A stretch of DNA of 64,000 bases, taken from NCBI GenBank assembly GCA_025998675.1, contig AP024673.1, positions 62,001 through 126,000 of the forward strand, read 5' to 3'. Shown in pieces: positions 48,102 to 56,232 of this stretch (position 1 is its first letter; each line of letters starts with the position of its first letter). The stretch comes from Fimbriimonadales bacterium. GTDB lineage: Bacteria > Armatimonadota > Fimbriimonadia > Fimbriimonadales > GBS-DC. A program made the position numbers and the translations under genes. Below the pieces are notes generated by a model. The model saw only the letters and a program-made list of their open reading frames with translations, was not told the origin of the DNA and searched no databases.

Positions 48102-48867
48102 CCAGCATGCGCACGCGGCAGGAGAGACCGCCTCTCCTGTCGCCGTCCGCGCCGAGAACCTCACCAAAGAATTCAAACTCGCCCATCACGCTTACGCTTC
48201 GCTCAAGGGCTTGCTGCTCTCGTTCCTGCCCCGCCGCGTGGAGCGCATGGTCGCTCTGCAGCAGGTCAGCTTCACCATCCATCGAGGCGAGACCGTCGGC
48301 GTGATTGGGCAGAACGGGTCGGGCAAAAGCACGCTGCTGGGGCTGATTGCGCGGGTCTACCGCCCCACCTCTGGCGTGCTGGAAGTGAACGGGCGCGTTG
48401 CGCCCCTGCTCGAACTCGGCGCAGGGTTCCATCCCGACCTCACAGGGCTGGAGAACATCTATTTCAACGGCGTGATTCTGGGGCTGACGCGCAAACAAAT
48501 CGCCGAGCGGCTCGAGGCGATTGTGCAGTTCGCCGAGCTGGAGGGCTACATCGACGCGCCCATCCGCACCTACTCGTCGGGGATGCTGATGCGACTGGGC
48601 TTCGCCGTCGCTGCGCATGTGGACGCCGACATCCTGCTGGTGGACGAGGTGCTGGCGGTCGGGGACGCGCGGTTCCAGCAGAAATGCTACGATAAAATCC
48701 GCCAGTTCCAGCGCGAGGGGCGCACGATCCTGTTCGTGTCGCACGATATGGAGGCGATTACGCAGGTCGCGGCGCGCGCGCTGTGGCTGGACAGAGGCGT
48801 ACTGCGCGCGGACGGCGACGCGCCGAGCGTCGTACAGGCGTACCTGCGCGCGGTGCAGGCTGGGTAG
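48085..48867 (+). CDS. ABC transporter ATP-binding protein (Wzt/TagH-like)
   Basis: This ATPase of about 260 residues has Walker A GQNGSGKST, the Q-loop region, signature TYSSGMLMRL, Walker B DILLVDEVLAVGD and the switch His in FVSHDMEAI. LELGAGFHPDLTGLENIYFNG and the early LSFLPRRVERMVALQQVS are typical of polysaccharide O-antigen or teichoic acid exporters (ABC-2 type). The start is uncertain. GTG at 48085 has GGAGGA 10 bases upstream and lies within the end of the propeller gene (17-base overlap). GTG at 48079 is possible. No partner permease is adjacent. Confidence 0.85.
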   Translation: MVPTSNQHAHAAGETASPVAVRAENLTKEFKLAHHAYASLKGLLLSFLPRRVERMVALQQVSFTIHRGETVGVIGQNGSGKSTLLGLIARVYRPTSGVLEVNGRVAPLLELGAGFHPDLTGLENIYFNGVILGLTRKQIAERLEAIVQFAELEGYIDAPIRTYSSGMLMRLGFAVAAHVDADILLVDEVLAVGDARFQQKCYDKIRQFQREGRTILFVSHDMEAITQVAARALWLDRGVLRADGDAPSVVQAYLRAVQAG

Positions 48868-48868
48868 G

Positions 48869-48874
48869 TATACT
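48869..48874 (+). promoter_or_regulatory. -10 box of the 3-hydroxyacyl-CoA dehydrogenase gene
   Basis: GGTATACT lies 24 bases before the ATG. GGAGGG follows, so this transcript has a short leader with a ribosome site. Confidence 0.45.
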
Positions 48875-48898
48875 TACCCCCACCGATGGAGGGCTGGT

Positions 48899-51226
48899 AT
48901 GGTTAACGGCAACTTGCGCAAAGGACACGCCGTCGTGTTGGGCGCGGGCACGATGGGCAGCGGGATCGCCGCGCTGCTGGCAAGCATCGGCTGGCGCGTG
49001 CATCTGCTGGATCAGGGCGACATCGCCGCACAGGCGCTGCAACGCTTGCAACAGTCAGGCGCGTTTTATCAGCCGCAGGACGCCGCGCGTATCACGCCCG
49101 GCGATGTGAACGCTGATCTGGACTGCGTGCGCGACGCCGACTGGGTCGTGGAAGCCATCATCGAGCAGATTGAGCCCAAGCGTGCGCTGTGGCGACAGGT
49201 CGCCGAGCGGGTGAATCCCGACGCGGTGCTGAGTTCCAACACCTCCGGGCTGGGGATTGCTGAAATCGCGCTCGCGCTGCCCGAACCGATGCGCCGCCGC
49301 TTTCTGGGCACACACTTTTTCAATCCCCCGCGCGTGATGCGCCTGCTGGAGCTAATCCCCACCGAAGACACCGACCCGGACTTGACCGTGCGCTTCACGA
49401 CCTTCGCCGAGCGACTGCTGGGCAAGCGCGTCGTGCTAGCGAAAGACCGTCCGGGCTTCATCACCACGCGAATCGGCGTCTACGCAATGATGCAGGCGCT
49501 GGTGAGCGCGATTCAGCACGGGATTACGCCCGAAGAGGCAGACCTGTTGCTGGGGACGCTGGTCGGTCGCCCGCGCAGCGGCGTGTTCCGCCTGACCGAT
49601 CTGGTGGGGCTCGATATCGCCGACAACATCATCCGCAACCAGAAGGAGCGGTTGCCTGACGACGCCTACATCCAGTCGCTGGAGACGCCGCCGCTGTGGC
49701 GCGCGCTGATTGAACAGGGGCGGCTGGGCGAAAAGGCGGGCGCAGGCTTCTACCGTCGCGAGGGCAAAGAGATACTCGCGCTGGACTACGCGACGCTGGA
49801 GTACCGCCCGCGCATCGAGCCGAACCTGCCGATAGACCCCTCGCTGAGCCGCGCGCCTTACGCTGAACGGCTGCCGGCGTTGCTGAACCTGCCCGACCCC
49901 TACGGCGCGTTTTTCCGCGAGGCGTTCCTCAAGCCGCTGGCGTATGGCGCGGCGGTGATGCCCGATGTCGCCTACGACATTCCCTCGCTCGATATGGCGA
50001 TGCGACTGGGCTACAACTGGGAGCTGGGCGTGTTCGAGACATGGGACGCGCTGGGCGAGGCGGGACGCGACGCGCTCCAGACGCTGCGCCTGCCCGAAGA
50101 GCCAGCGACGCTGCGCGCCCTGCGCACGGCGGGACTGAAAACCTTCTACGCTACAAAAGGCGCGAGTCGACTCTATTTTGAGCCGCGCGACGAGCAGGGC
50201 GATTACACGCCGTTGATGACCCCGCAGTTTTTTGTGCGCCTCGATGACCTCGCCCACGCGGGCAGAGTGCTGGACGAGACGCCCGAATGCCGCGTCATCG
50301 ACCTCGGCGACGATGTGGCGTGCGTTGAGTTCCGCACTAAAGCGAATGTGCTGACGCCCAGCCTGATGGAGTTTCTGCTGGCGTTTCTGGAGCGCGCGGA
50401 GCGCGCCCATGTCGGCGTGGTGATTGGCAATCAGGGGCGCATGTTCTCGGCTGGGTTCAACCTGAACCTGTTTCTGGAGTATATCGCCCGCGAGGACTGG
50501 GCGGGCATGGAGCGTGGGCTGTCTCTACTGCAGACGCTGAGCCAGCGCATTCGGTACTGTGGCGTGCCTGTGGTGGCGGCGGTGCATGGCTACGCGCTGG
50601 GCGGCGGGCTGGAGGTTGTGCTGCCGTGTGTGCATGTGCATGCGCATGTGGACGCGGGGCTGGGGCTGCCCGAAGCGTCCGTCGGGCTGATTCCCGCAGG
50701 CGGCGGCACGACGCTGATGACCCGACGCGCCCTGCAGAGCCTGCCGCCCGAAGCCGACCCGCTGCCGCACCTGCGCGCGCCGTTCCTGACGCTCGCCTAC
50801 GGCAAACGCTCCAGCAACGCCTTCGACGCCTACACGCTCGGCTTTTTGCGCGAACGCGACACGCTCTGCTGGAACATCGATCGCCTGCTCTACGAAGCCA
50901 AGCAGCATGTGCTGGCGCTCTCACGGGCAGGCTACCGTCCCCCCGAGCCGACGCCGATACTGGCGACGGGCGTCAACGGCTACAGTCGCCTGATGATGGA
51001 GGTTCACTGGATGCATCAGGCGGGGCAAATCAGCGACCACGACCGCCTGATTGCCGAGAAAATCGCCTTCGTGATGACGGGCGGCGACCTGCGCGACGCA
51101 GTGCCCATGCCCGAAGCGCACTTCCACGCGCTTGAGCGGCAGGTGTTTCTCGAACTCTGTCAGACCGAGAAGACCGTCGCCCGCATCCGCCACATGCTGG
51201 AGACAGGCAAGCCGTTGCGGAACTGA
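48899..51226 (+). CDS. 3-hydroxyacyl-CoA dehydrogenase / enoyl-CoA hydratase fusion (FadN-like)
   Basis: A 775-residue bifunctional beta-oxidation enzyme with the dehydrogenase first. The NAD-binding motif VLGAGTMGSGIAALLA is at about 12-27, with SSNTSGL and GTHFFNPP, and a dehydrogenase C-terminal domain extends to about 310. The crotonase-like domain (about 480-660) has FSAGFNLNLF, GGGLEVVLPC and LPEASVGLIPAGGGT, keeping both catalytic glutamates. This order (dehydrogenase then hydratase) is that of FadN/YusL, the reverse of FadB. No thiolase or acyl-CoA dehydrogenase gene lies beside it. Confidence 0.9.
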   Translation: MVNGNLRKGHAVVLGAGTMGSGIAALLASIGWRVHLLDQGDIAAQALQRLQQSGAFYQPQDAARITPGDVNADLDCVRDADWVVEAIIEQIEPKRALWRQVAERVNPDAVLSSNTSGLGIAEIALALPEPMRRRFLGTHFFNPPRVMRLLELIPTEDTDPDLTVRFTTFAERLLGKRVVLAKDRPGFITTRIGVYAMMQALVSAIQHGITPEEADLLLGTLVGRPRSGVFRLTDLVGLDIADNIIRNQKERLPDDAYIQSLETPPLWRALIEQGRLGEKAGAGFYRREGKEILALDYATLEYRPRIEPNLPIDPSLSRAPYAERLPALLNLPDPYGAFFREAFLKPLAYGAAVMPDVAYDIPSLDMAMRLGYNWELGVFETWDALGEAGRDALQTLRLPEEPATLRALRTAGLKTFYATKGASRLYFEPRDEQGDYTPLMTPQFFVRLDDLAHAGRVLDETPECRVIDLGDDVACVEFRTKANVLTPSLMEFLLAFLERAERAHVGVVIGNQGRMFSAGFNLNLFLEYIAREDWAGMERGLSLLQTLSQRIRYCGVPVVAAVHGYALGGGLEVVLPCVHVHAHVDAGLGLPEASVGLIPAGGGTTLMTRRALQSLPPEADPLPHLRAPFLTLAYGKRSSNAFDAYTLGFLRERDTLCWNIDRLLYEAKQHVLALSRAGYRPPEPTPILATGVNGYSRLMMEVHWMHQAGQISDHDRLIAEKIAFVMTGGDLRDAVPMPEAHFHALERQVFLELCQTEKTVARIRHMLETGKPLRN

Positions 51227-51240
51227 GAGGGCAACGCGGG

Positions 51241-51246
51241 TATACT
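51241..51246 (+). promoter_or_regulatory. -10 box giving a leaderless mntA-like transcript
   Basis: GGGTATACT ends 7 bases before the ATG at 51254, and no ribosome site intervenes. Confidence 0.5.
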
Positions 51247-51253
51247 TGCGTCT

Positions 51254-51589
51254 ATGAAACGGCGCGAGCACACTCTGCAGGAGTTCGCAGATCCGATACA
51301 GGAACGCGAGTATATCCGCGCGGCGCTTCGGAAGCATCTGCCTGAGCTACAGCAGCGCTATCGTGTGCGTGCGCTCTGGCTGTTCGGGTCGCATGCCCGC
51401 GGCGAGCAACGGCGCCATAGCGACATTGATGTGCTGGTGGACTTCAGCGAGACGCCGTCTTTGCTGGAACTGGCGCGCTTGCAACAGGAATTAACTCGGC
51501 TCCTGAGTAAGCGTGTTGACCTTGCCCTCAAGGATACGCTCAAGCCGAACATCGCAAAGCGCATTCTCAAAGAAGCAATTCTGATATGA
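51254..51589 (+). CDS. MNT-type nucleotidyltransferase (MntA-like antitoxin)
   Basis: A minimal nucleotidyltransferase of 111 residues. It has the GSHARGEQRRHSDIDVLVDF motif (GSxxRG...DxD), which binds metal and ATP. In type VII toxin-antitoxin pairs the MNT protein adenylylates and silences a HEPN RNase encoded just downstream. Here the downstream frame overlaps by ATGA and begins like a HEPN gene, but is broken. The protein carries an N-terminal extension (about 40 residues) with helical character. Confidence 0.85.
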   Translation: MKRREHTLQEFADPIQEREYIRAALRKHLPELQQRYRVRALWLFGSHARGEQRRHSDIDVLVDFSETPSLLELARLQQELTRLLSKRVDLALKDTLKPNIAKRILKEAILI

Positions 51590-51720
51590 AACGCTCGACG
51601 CGCGACATCCGAGATTACCTCTAAGATATTCTCCAGTATGCTGAGAAAGTACAACGCTTCACGGAAGGTGTTGAGTCGCTGTTCTGGGAACCTTTTCGCG
51701 CTGTTGGCAGTATCATAGAG
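51586..51720 (+). pseudogene. Degraded HEPN (HepT-like) toxin gene
   Basis: The frame starts MKRSTRDIRDYL, meets a stop TAA at codon 13, and then continues in the same frame as DILQYAEKVQRFTEGV and FRAVGSIIE. This matches the start of HEPN partners (xxYLxDILxAIEKIxRFTxG). An intact HEPN protein would be about 110 residues. Here the middle and the RxxxxH catalytic part are missing as well, so both a nonsense change and a deletion are likely. The antitoxin-like gene upstream remains intact. Confidence 0.7.
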
Positions 51721-51752
51721 TACCGCAGAATTACCATGAGGAGGATGACCCG

Positions 51753-51938
51753 ATGACAACGGTCAAGGAGACGGTGCGCGTCAACGACGCGGAGTTCGAG
51801 ATTGAGCTGAAGCCCGTGCTGCCGAACACGGTGAACGACCCGATGGTGCTGGATGCGCCGCTGCCGACGCCCGACGAGGTTCTGGAGCGTGTGCCCGCCG
51901 TTGAGCAACTGCCGCGCTGGGAGGATGGGGGCTGCTGA
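51753..51938 (+). CDS. 61-residue protein ending Gly-Gly-Cys, coupled to an E2-like gene
   Basis: The ATG follows GAGGAGG. The protein begins with a beta-hairpin-like stretch (TVKETVRVNDAEFEIELKP), continues with PLPTPDEVLERVP and ends WEDGGC. The stop overlaps the start of the E2-like gene (TGATG). A C-terminal di-glycine is a hallmark of ubiquitin-like proteins, and prokaryotic E2 family genes usually lie beside such proteins. At 61 residues it is short for a beta-grasp fold, and the extra Cys would need removal or is used directly. The ubiquitin-like assignment is a hypothesis. Confidence 0.6.
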   Translation: MTTVKETVRVNDAEFEIELKPVLPNTVNDPMVLDAPLPTPDEVLERVPAVEQLPRWEDGGC

Positions 51939-52423
51939 TGGACGCACGCCTGAAGCGTATCCACTACGAGGTCGCGCTGGCGGCGGTGCGCTACTCGCGC
52001 ACACGCAGCGCGGACTTCGACGACGAATCGGGCAGCTGGGTCATCGTCAAGGATTTTCCGCTCCCCGAAGGCTACAACTACGAGACGACCGACATCCTGA
52101 TTCTGCTGCCGTCGAACTACCCGCAGACGCCGCCTGACTGGTTCTATGTGGACGATAATCTGCGTCTGGCGAACGGGCAGCGCCCAAGCCATGTGTTTTA
52201 CCAGAATACCCAGCATGACCCGAATGTACGCCGCGCCGCCAGCGAGCCGCCCCAGATGAAGGGCTGGACGGGGTGCTGCCTGCATATCCGCTCGTGGCAG
52301 CCCGCGGCGAACCCTGTGGAAGGACACTCGCTGTTGAGCGTGTGTGAGTTGATCCGAGGCGCGCTGGAACGCTGGCGCAAGCCACAGAAGGCTGTGATTG
52401 TGGTCGACGATCCGTTTCTATGA
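51938..52423 (+). CDS. E2-like protein (prokaryotic E2 family E)
   Basis: This 161-residue soluble protein contains TTDILILLPSNYPQTPPDWFYVDDNLRLANGQRP, the classic E2-fold loop (PxxYPxxPP), followed by WTGCCLHIRSW and a C-terminal helix (VCELIRGALERW). This matches the prokaryotic E2 family E described in bacterial ubiquitin-like gene clusters. Two adjacent cysteines near residue 112 stand in the region where E2 catalytic residues lie. It is co-translated with the 61-residue GGC protein. No E1-like or JAB peptidase gene is adjacent, which is unusual. Confidence 0.7.
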   Translation: MDARLKRIHYEVALAAVRYSRTRSADFDDESGSWVIVKDFPLPEGYNYETTDILILLPSNYPQTPPDWFYVDDNLRLANGQRPSHVFYQNTQHDPNVRRAASEPPQMKGWTGCCLHIRSWQPAANPVEGHSLLSVCELIRGALERWRKPQKAVIVVDDPFL

Positions 52424-52429
52424 GCCGTG

Positions 52430-53443
52430 TTATCGCCCAGGAGAGGCGTCCTTAGCAGGCGCGCCGAGCGACTGGGCGATGCGCTCCATCTCGGCTTTGG
52501 GCAGGTTGCCCACGATGCCGAACCAGTAGTCGCCGCTCTGCCAGAACTGGGCGTGCGGTCGCCCGCGTCGCCGCTTGCCGCCGAACTCGTCGGGGCGGCT
52601 CTTGTGCGCCTGAAAGAGGGAGAACCGTCCGCCCGTCGCGCGGTAGTGCAACACCACGACCTGTCCCTGTGGGCGCGGCTGCACAATCACACGCTCCAGC
52701 GACGCGCCCGCGGGCAGATAGCCCGGCGTGCGAATCGGGAAACCGACGGCGCGCTGCGCCTCCTCGACCGTTTCGTACATGCCCCCCAGCGGACGCACGA
52801 CCACATCGGGCGGCAGCGTGAACAGCTCCGGCGACAGGCGCGGGCGCAGTTCCATGCGCCTGAGTTCCATGCGCATCACAGGCGCGCCCTCGCGCAGGGC
52901 GACCTCGCGTTTGAGCGCAAAGCCTGTCTCGCGGTCAATCCAGAGTGTGACTGAGGCAGGGAAGGGGGGACGCGGCGGCTCGTCGCGCATGAGCGGTGGG
53001 CGCACAAGCGTCAAGCGCACCACCACACAGGAGCGTCCCAGCAGAGTCGCTTCTGGCTGCATCTCCGCCAGCACCACGCCGCTCTGCACCAGCTCTTTGG
53101 CGGTCTTCAGCAGCATAGCGCCCTGAATGGGCATGCGGGGCATTTCGAACGCCTCTTTCGCATTGGGGCGCATCACGAGCCAGCGTCCGCCCTGATACAG
53201 CAGCACCTCCCCGCGCCGTTCCGCGGGGGCAAGCACCTCGATGCGTTCGGCGCGGGCGCCCTGTCGCCAGAACCGCTCCTCGATGCGCTGCACGGTGCGC
53301 CCTGCCGTAATCTCCACCACACGCACGCCTGTCATCGCCAGCGTCTCTTCTGCCTGTTGCGCGCGTTGGAGCCAGTGGATGGGACGCTCCTGCGCCCAAC
53401 CCACAGTCCACACCAGCGCACTCAGCAGAAGGACGGCTCTCAT
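52430..53443 (-). CDS. MucB/RseB-like exported regulator
   Basis: This 337-residue exported protein has a signal peptide (1-17, GWAQ). The N-terminal part (about 18-215) resembles the MucB/RseB and LolA-like lipoprotein-sensing fold (RIEERFWRQGARAERIEV, RWLVMRPNAKEAFEMP, SVTLWIDRETGFALKREV). The C-terminal part (GGMYETVEEAQRAVGFPIRTPGYLPAG) resembles DUF4367-type domains. It overlaps the anti-sigma gene by 4 bases and is the third gene of an ECF sigma operon. In this setting RseB proteins protect the anti-sigma factor from proteolysis. Confidence 0.72.
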   Translation of the reverse strand: MRAVLLLSALVWTVGWAQERPIHWLQRAQQAEETLAMTGVRVVEITAGRTVQRIEERFWRQGARAERIEVLAPAERRGEVLLYQGGRWLVMRPNAKEAFEMPRMPIQGAMLLKTAKELVQSGVVLAEMQPEATLLGRSCVVVRLTLVRPPLMRDEPPRPPFPASVTLWIDRETGFALKREVALREGAPVMRMELRRMELRPRLSPELFTLPPDVVVRPLGGMYETVEEAQRAVGFPIRTPGYLPAGASLERVIVQPRPQGQVVVLHYRATGGRFSLFQAHKSRPDEFGGKRRRGRPHAQFWQSGDYWFGIVGNLPKAEMERIAQSLGAPAKDASPGR

Positions 53444-53901
53444 CGTGTGTATCCTGTGCTGATAAAGTAGCTCGGCGTCGGCGAGGGCGACCAGTCCGCC
53501 AGCTCCAGCTGCTCATGCAGTTCCACGAGCGACTCGGTCGGATCTTCGGCGAGGGTGTTCGCGGCGGGCGACGGCTGCAGCGCCTGCCAGCCCCACCACA
53601 TGGCGGCGGCAAGCAATCCGAGCGCGGGCGCGAGCGCGATGCGCCGTCCCCAGTGCGCCCAGTCGATTCGTCGGCGCGCGGGCGCGGCAGCGATTCGGCG
53701 ACGCACCTGCTCCGACAGGTTTTCAGGCGCACGGCGGCGCGGCAGCGCATGCAGGGCGCGATAGGTCGCCTGCGCCGCCTCCAGCTGACGCTGGCAGTGC
53801 GGGCACGCCTGCAAGTGCGCCTCAAACGCCTGCGCCTGCGCGGGGGACAAATCCCCCTCTACATACGCCCACAACTGCCGTTCATAACGCTTGCAATTCA
53901 T
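53440..53901 (-). CDS. Zinc-finger anti-sigma factor
   Basis: This 153-residue single-pass membrane protein has an N-terminal ZAS motif H29-x3-C33-x2-C36 (HLQACPHC) for binding the sigma factor, an Arg-rich linker, one membrane helix (about 90-110) and an acidic periplasmic tail. The ATG at 53901 has GAGGTG upstream. It begins 10 bases after the ECF sigma gene, as cognate anti-sigma genes usually do. Confidence 0.88.
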   Translation of the reverse strand: MNCKRYERQLWAYVEGDLSPAQAQAFEAHLQACPHCQRQLEAAQATYRALHALPRRRAPENLSEQVRRRIAAAPARRRIDWAHWGRRIALAPALGLLAAAMWWGWQALQPSPAANTLAEDPTESLVELHEQLELADWSPSPTPSYFISTGYTR

Positions 53902-53911
53902 TCCAATCACC

Positions 53912-54574
53912 TCACTTCATAGACCGCGCCTGCGTGGGGGCGGGCGCGTCGTTCAGGTACGCCGCGACCTGCTTCTGAATCTGGGCGCGTGCATGGTTCA
54001 GGCGCGACTTCACAGTGCCCATCGGGATGTTCAGCACCCGCGCAATCTCCTCATACGACAGTTCCTCGACATCGTACAGCAGCAACACGGTCTTCAACTT
54101 GGGCGATAGATTGGCTATCGCCGTTTCGACCACCTGTTCCAGTTCACGGTTCAGCGCGGCGTCCATCGGGTTCGGCGTCTGCAGGTCGGGAAAGTCCCAC
54201 TCGGTCGTCTCGCCGTCCTCGTCTTCCTGCGCGGAGTACGAGACGGTCGTCACGCGCCGCGCCCGCTTGCGCTGATGGTCGATACAGAGGTTCGTCGCGA
54301 TACGGTACAGCCATGTGCCGAGGCTGGCGCGCCCATCGAAACTGGGCAGCCCCTGATAGGCGCGCAAGAAGGTCTCCTGCACGAGGTCCTCCGCATCGGT
54401 CGCGTTGCCCACCATGCGCAGAATGTAGTTGTAGAGGCGGTCGGCATAGAGGCTCATAATCTGCTCGAACGCCGCCTCATCCTGCGCTCTGGCGCGCTCC
54501 ACAAGTCGTGCCTCGACGGATAGGGTGTCCACAGCGACAAAGCTCCTGCTTAAGGATACCGTCTCGCGGAACAT
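53912..54574 (-). CDS. ECF sigma factor (RpoE-like)
   Basis: A 220-residue extracytoplasmic-function sigma factor. Region 2 contains YILRMVGNATDAEDLVQETFLRAY and WLYRIATNLCIDHQR. Region 4 contains LSYEEIARVLNIPMGTVKSRLNHAR. The start at 54574 lies 6 bases after TATACC on the minus strand, which fits a leaderless start. A GTG at 54598 is an alternative. It leads a sigma/anti-sigma/RseB-like operon, so envelope stress control is likely, and auto-regulation is common for such operons. Confidence 0.92.
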   Translation of the reverse strand: MFRETVSLSRSFVAVDTLSVEARLVERARAQDEAAFEQIMSLYADRLYNYILRMVGNATDAEDLVQETFLRAYQGLPSFDGRASLGTWLYRIATNLCIDHQRKRARRVTTVSYSAQEDEDGETTEWDFPDLQTPNPMDAALNRELEQVVETAIANLSPKLKTVLLLYDVEELSYEEIARVLNIPMGTVKSRLNHARAQIQKQVAAYLNDAPAPTQARSMK

Positions 54575-54608
54575 CGTATGGGTATAGACGCTCTGCACAC
54601 GGTTTAGT

Positions 54609-55433
54609 TCACTGAGTAGTATCGCCTGTGTGAGGCGCGAGCCGTTGCTGGATGGCGTCTGGGTCGTCCTGTTGGAGCGCGTCCGCGAGTTGCTGGAGCC
54701 GCTCGATGAGTTGCTCCAGCCAGCGGCGCGTCGGCTCGCGGTTGAGCGCCATCAGTTGCGCCCACAGCGCGGGGTCGCTCTGCGCCACGCGCGTCGCCGA
54801 GCGCCAGCTCCCGCCTCCCTGCAACTGCGTGGGGTTCTCGCGATGGAGCGCGACGAGGCTGAACGCCAGCGCGTGCGGCGCGAAGCTCAGCAGGGCGAAC
54901 TCATGGTCGTGCTGCGCGGCGTCCATCGTGAGTGGAACCGCGCGCAGGGTCTGCACGAACGCCTGCACACGCTGCAGGGCGTCGGGGTCGGTCTGCTCGG
55001 TGGGCGTCAGCGCCCAGGGCGCGCCCTGAAACAGGTCGGCGCGCGCGGCGCGGATACCGTGATGCTCCGTGCCTGCAATCGGATGCCCGCCCACGAATCG
55101 GCTGGGGTAGGGCAGGTACTGCGCCGCCCAACGCAACACAGGCAGTTTGACGCTCACAACATCGGTCAGCACGGTCTCAGGGCGCAGGTGGGGCGCAAGC
55201 TGCTGGAACACTTCGGGGATTGCCAGCGGCGGCGTCGCCAGCAGGATGAGCGCGGCGTCGGCGCACTCGGCGAGGCGCTCGGCAAGCTGGTCCACCGCGC
55301 CCGCCTGCAACGCCTCGCGCGCCGCGTCGGGGTTCACATCGTAGCCCAGCACGGCGCACTCCAGCGCACTGTGCTGCAGCGCCAGCCCCACCGACGCGCC
55401 TATCCCGCCCAGTCCAACGATAGCCACTCGCAT
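54609..55433 (-). CDS. tyrA: Prephenate dehydrogenase
   Basis: NAD(P)-dependent oxidative decarboxylation of prephenate to 4-hydroxyphenylpyruvate in tyrosine synthesis. The 274 residues show a Rossmann motif VGLGGIGASVGLAL at the start, LATPP, DVVSVK, VGGHPIAGTEHHGI with the catalytic His, and a helical C-terminal domain. It has no ACT or chorismate mutase domain. It lies next to the R2 repeat copy at 55440 and is not in an aromatic amino acid cluster. Confidence 0.92.
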   Translation of the reverse strand: MRVAIVGLGGIGASVGLALQHSALECAVLGYDVNPDAAREALQAGAVDQLAERLAECADAALILLATPPLAIPEVFQQLAPHLRPETVLTDVVSVKLPVLRWAAQYLPYPSRFVGGHPIAGTEHHGIRAARADLFQGAPWALTPTEQTDPDALQRVQAFVQTLRAVPLTMDAAQHDHEFALLSFAPHALAFSLVALHRENPTQLQGGGSWRSATRVAQSDPALWAQLMALNREPTRRWLEQLIERLQQLADALQQDDPDAIQQRLAPHTGDTTQ

Positions 55434-55439
55434 GCTTCT

Positions 55440-55588
55440 ATGTGTCGTTATAGCAGGTTGTTAGCGTCCGCCACGCGCGTAATTTGGAGTGCTGAAGCGT
55501 CAGCTTCAGCCTTGCGGAAGCTCCGCTTCCGCACTCCATAAAGACGGTTCTGTGCGCATGCGCTTCAATTCTCGCGTGAAGATACTTA
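55440..55588 (+). repeat. MITE-like element, family R2, second full copy
   Basis: About 149 bp. Core hairpin GGAGTGCTGAAGCGTCAGC...GCGGAAGCTCCGCTTCCGC ends with CACTCCATAAAGACGG, and the right arm AATTCTCGCGTGAAGATACTTAA matches the right arm at 8559-8580. The left arm is diverged. It fills the gap between divergent tyrA and the Uma2 gene. Confidence 0.7.
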
Positions 55589-55632
55589 AGGATACCCACA
55601 CACAGGTAGGGTATGATACAGGCGGTGAGCGC

Positions 55633-56232
55633 ATGGCGATTACCGTACCCGCAAAGACTCGAATGACCGTCGAGGAGTTCTGGCGGCTCTGCGCGGACGG
55701 CAAGCCGCGTGAACTCGTTCACGGACAGGTGGTGGAGACGATGCCCGCAGGCTTCGAGCATGGACGCATCGCGCAGTGGGTCGCCGCCCAGCTCACGCTG
55801 TGCCAGCAGCAAATGCGTCAGTACCTGGGCGAGGTGGTGATCGAGACAGGGTTCGTGATACGCCATCCCGACGGCGATTCGGTGCGTGCGCCCGATGTCG
55901 CCTTTATTCGCAAAGAGCGCATTCCTGAGCCGCGTCCGTGCACTTTCGCCGAGTTTGCACCTGACCTTGCGGTTGAAGTGGTCTCGCCCAACGACTCCTA
56001 CACAACAGTCCGCGAGAAGGTCGAGGCGTGGCTTCAGGCGGGCACAGAGGTCGTGTGGGTGGTGGACCCCCGCAGGCGCACGGTGGAGGTCTTTCAAGCC
56101 GACGCTCCTGCGCAAACGCTCCGCGAGGGCGATGTGTTGACCTGTGAGACGATTCTGCCTGGCTTCGCGCTGCCGCTGACGACGCTCTTTGGCGGGCTGC
56201 AGGCGCAGCTGGAGCCGCCCGCGCAGGGTTAG
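55633..56232 (+). CDS. Uma2-family putative endonuclease (DUF820)
   Basis: This 199-residue protein has the PD-(D/E)xK-like Uma2 pattern: MTVEEFWRLCADGKPRELVHGQVVE, RAPDVAFIRKER, DLAVEVVSPNDSYTTVREKVEAWL, with the Asp, Glu and Lys in order. The biological role of Uma2 proteins is unclear, although they are numerous in cyanobacteria, Chloroflexi and Armatimonadota. A TATGAT box 15 bases upstream and no ribosome site suggest a short leader. An upstream frame only translates the R2 repeat. It converges with accA with a 4-base overlap. Confidence 0.82.
   Translation: MAITVPAKTRMTVEEFWRLCADGKPRELVHGQVVETMPAGFEHGRIAQWVAAQLTLCQQQMRQYLGEVVIETGFVIRHPDGDSVRAPDVAFIRKERIPEPRPCTFAEFAPDLAVEVVSPNDSYTTVREKVEAWLQAGTEVVWVVDPRRRTVEVFQADAPAQTLREGDVLTCETILPGFALPLTTLFGGLQAQLEPPAQG

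Noticed and set aside
52427-52954. Plus-strand open frame opposite the rseB-like gene
   Set aside because: The minus-strand gene has a signal peptide, operon overlap with the anti-sigma gene and a plausible fold. The plus-strand frame is a shadow.
55489-55632. N-terminal extension of the Uma2 gene
   Set aside because: It translates the R2 element and a promoter-like region. The normal Uma2 start MAITVPAKTRMTVEEF is at 55633.
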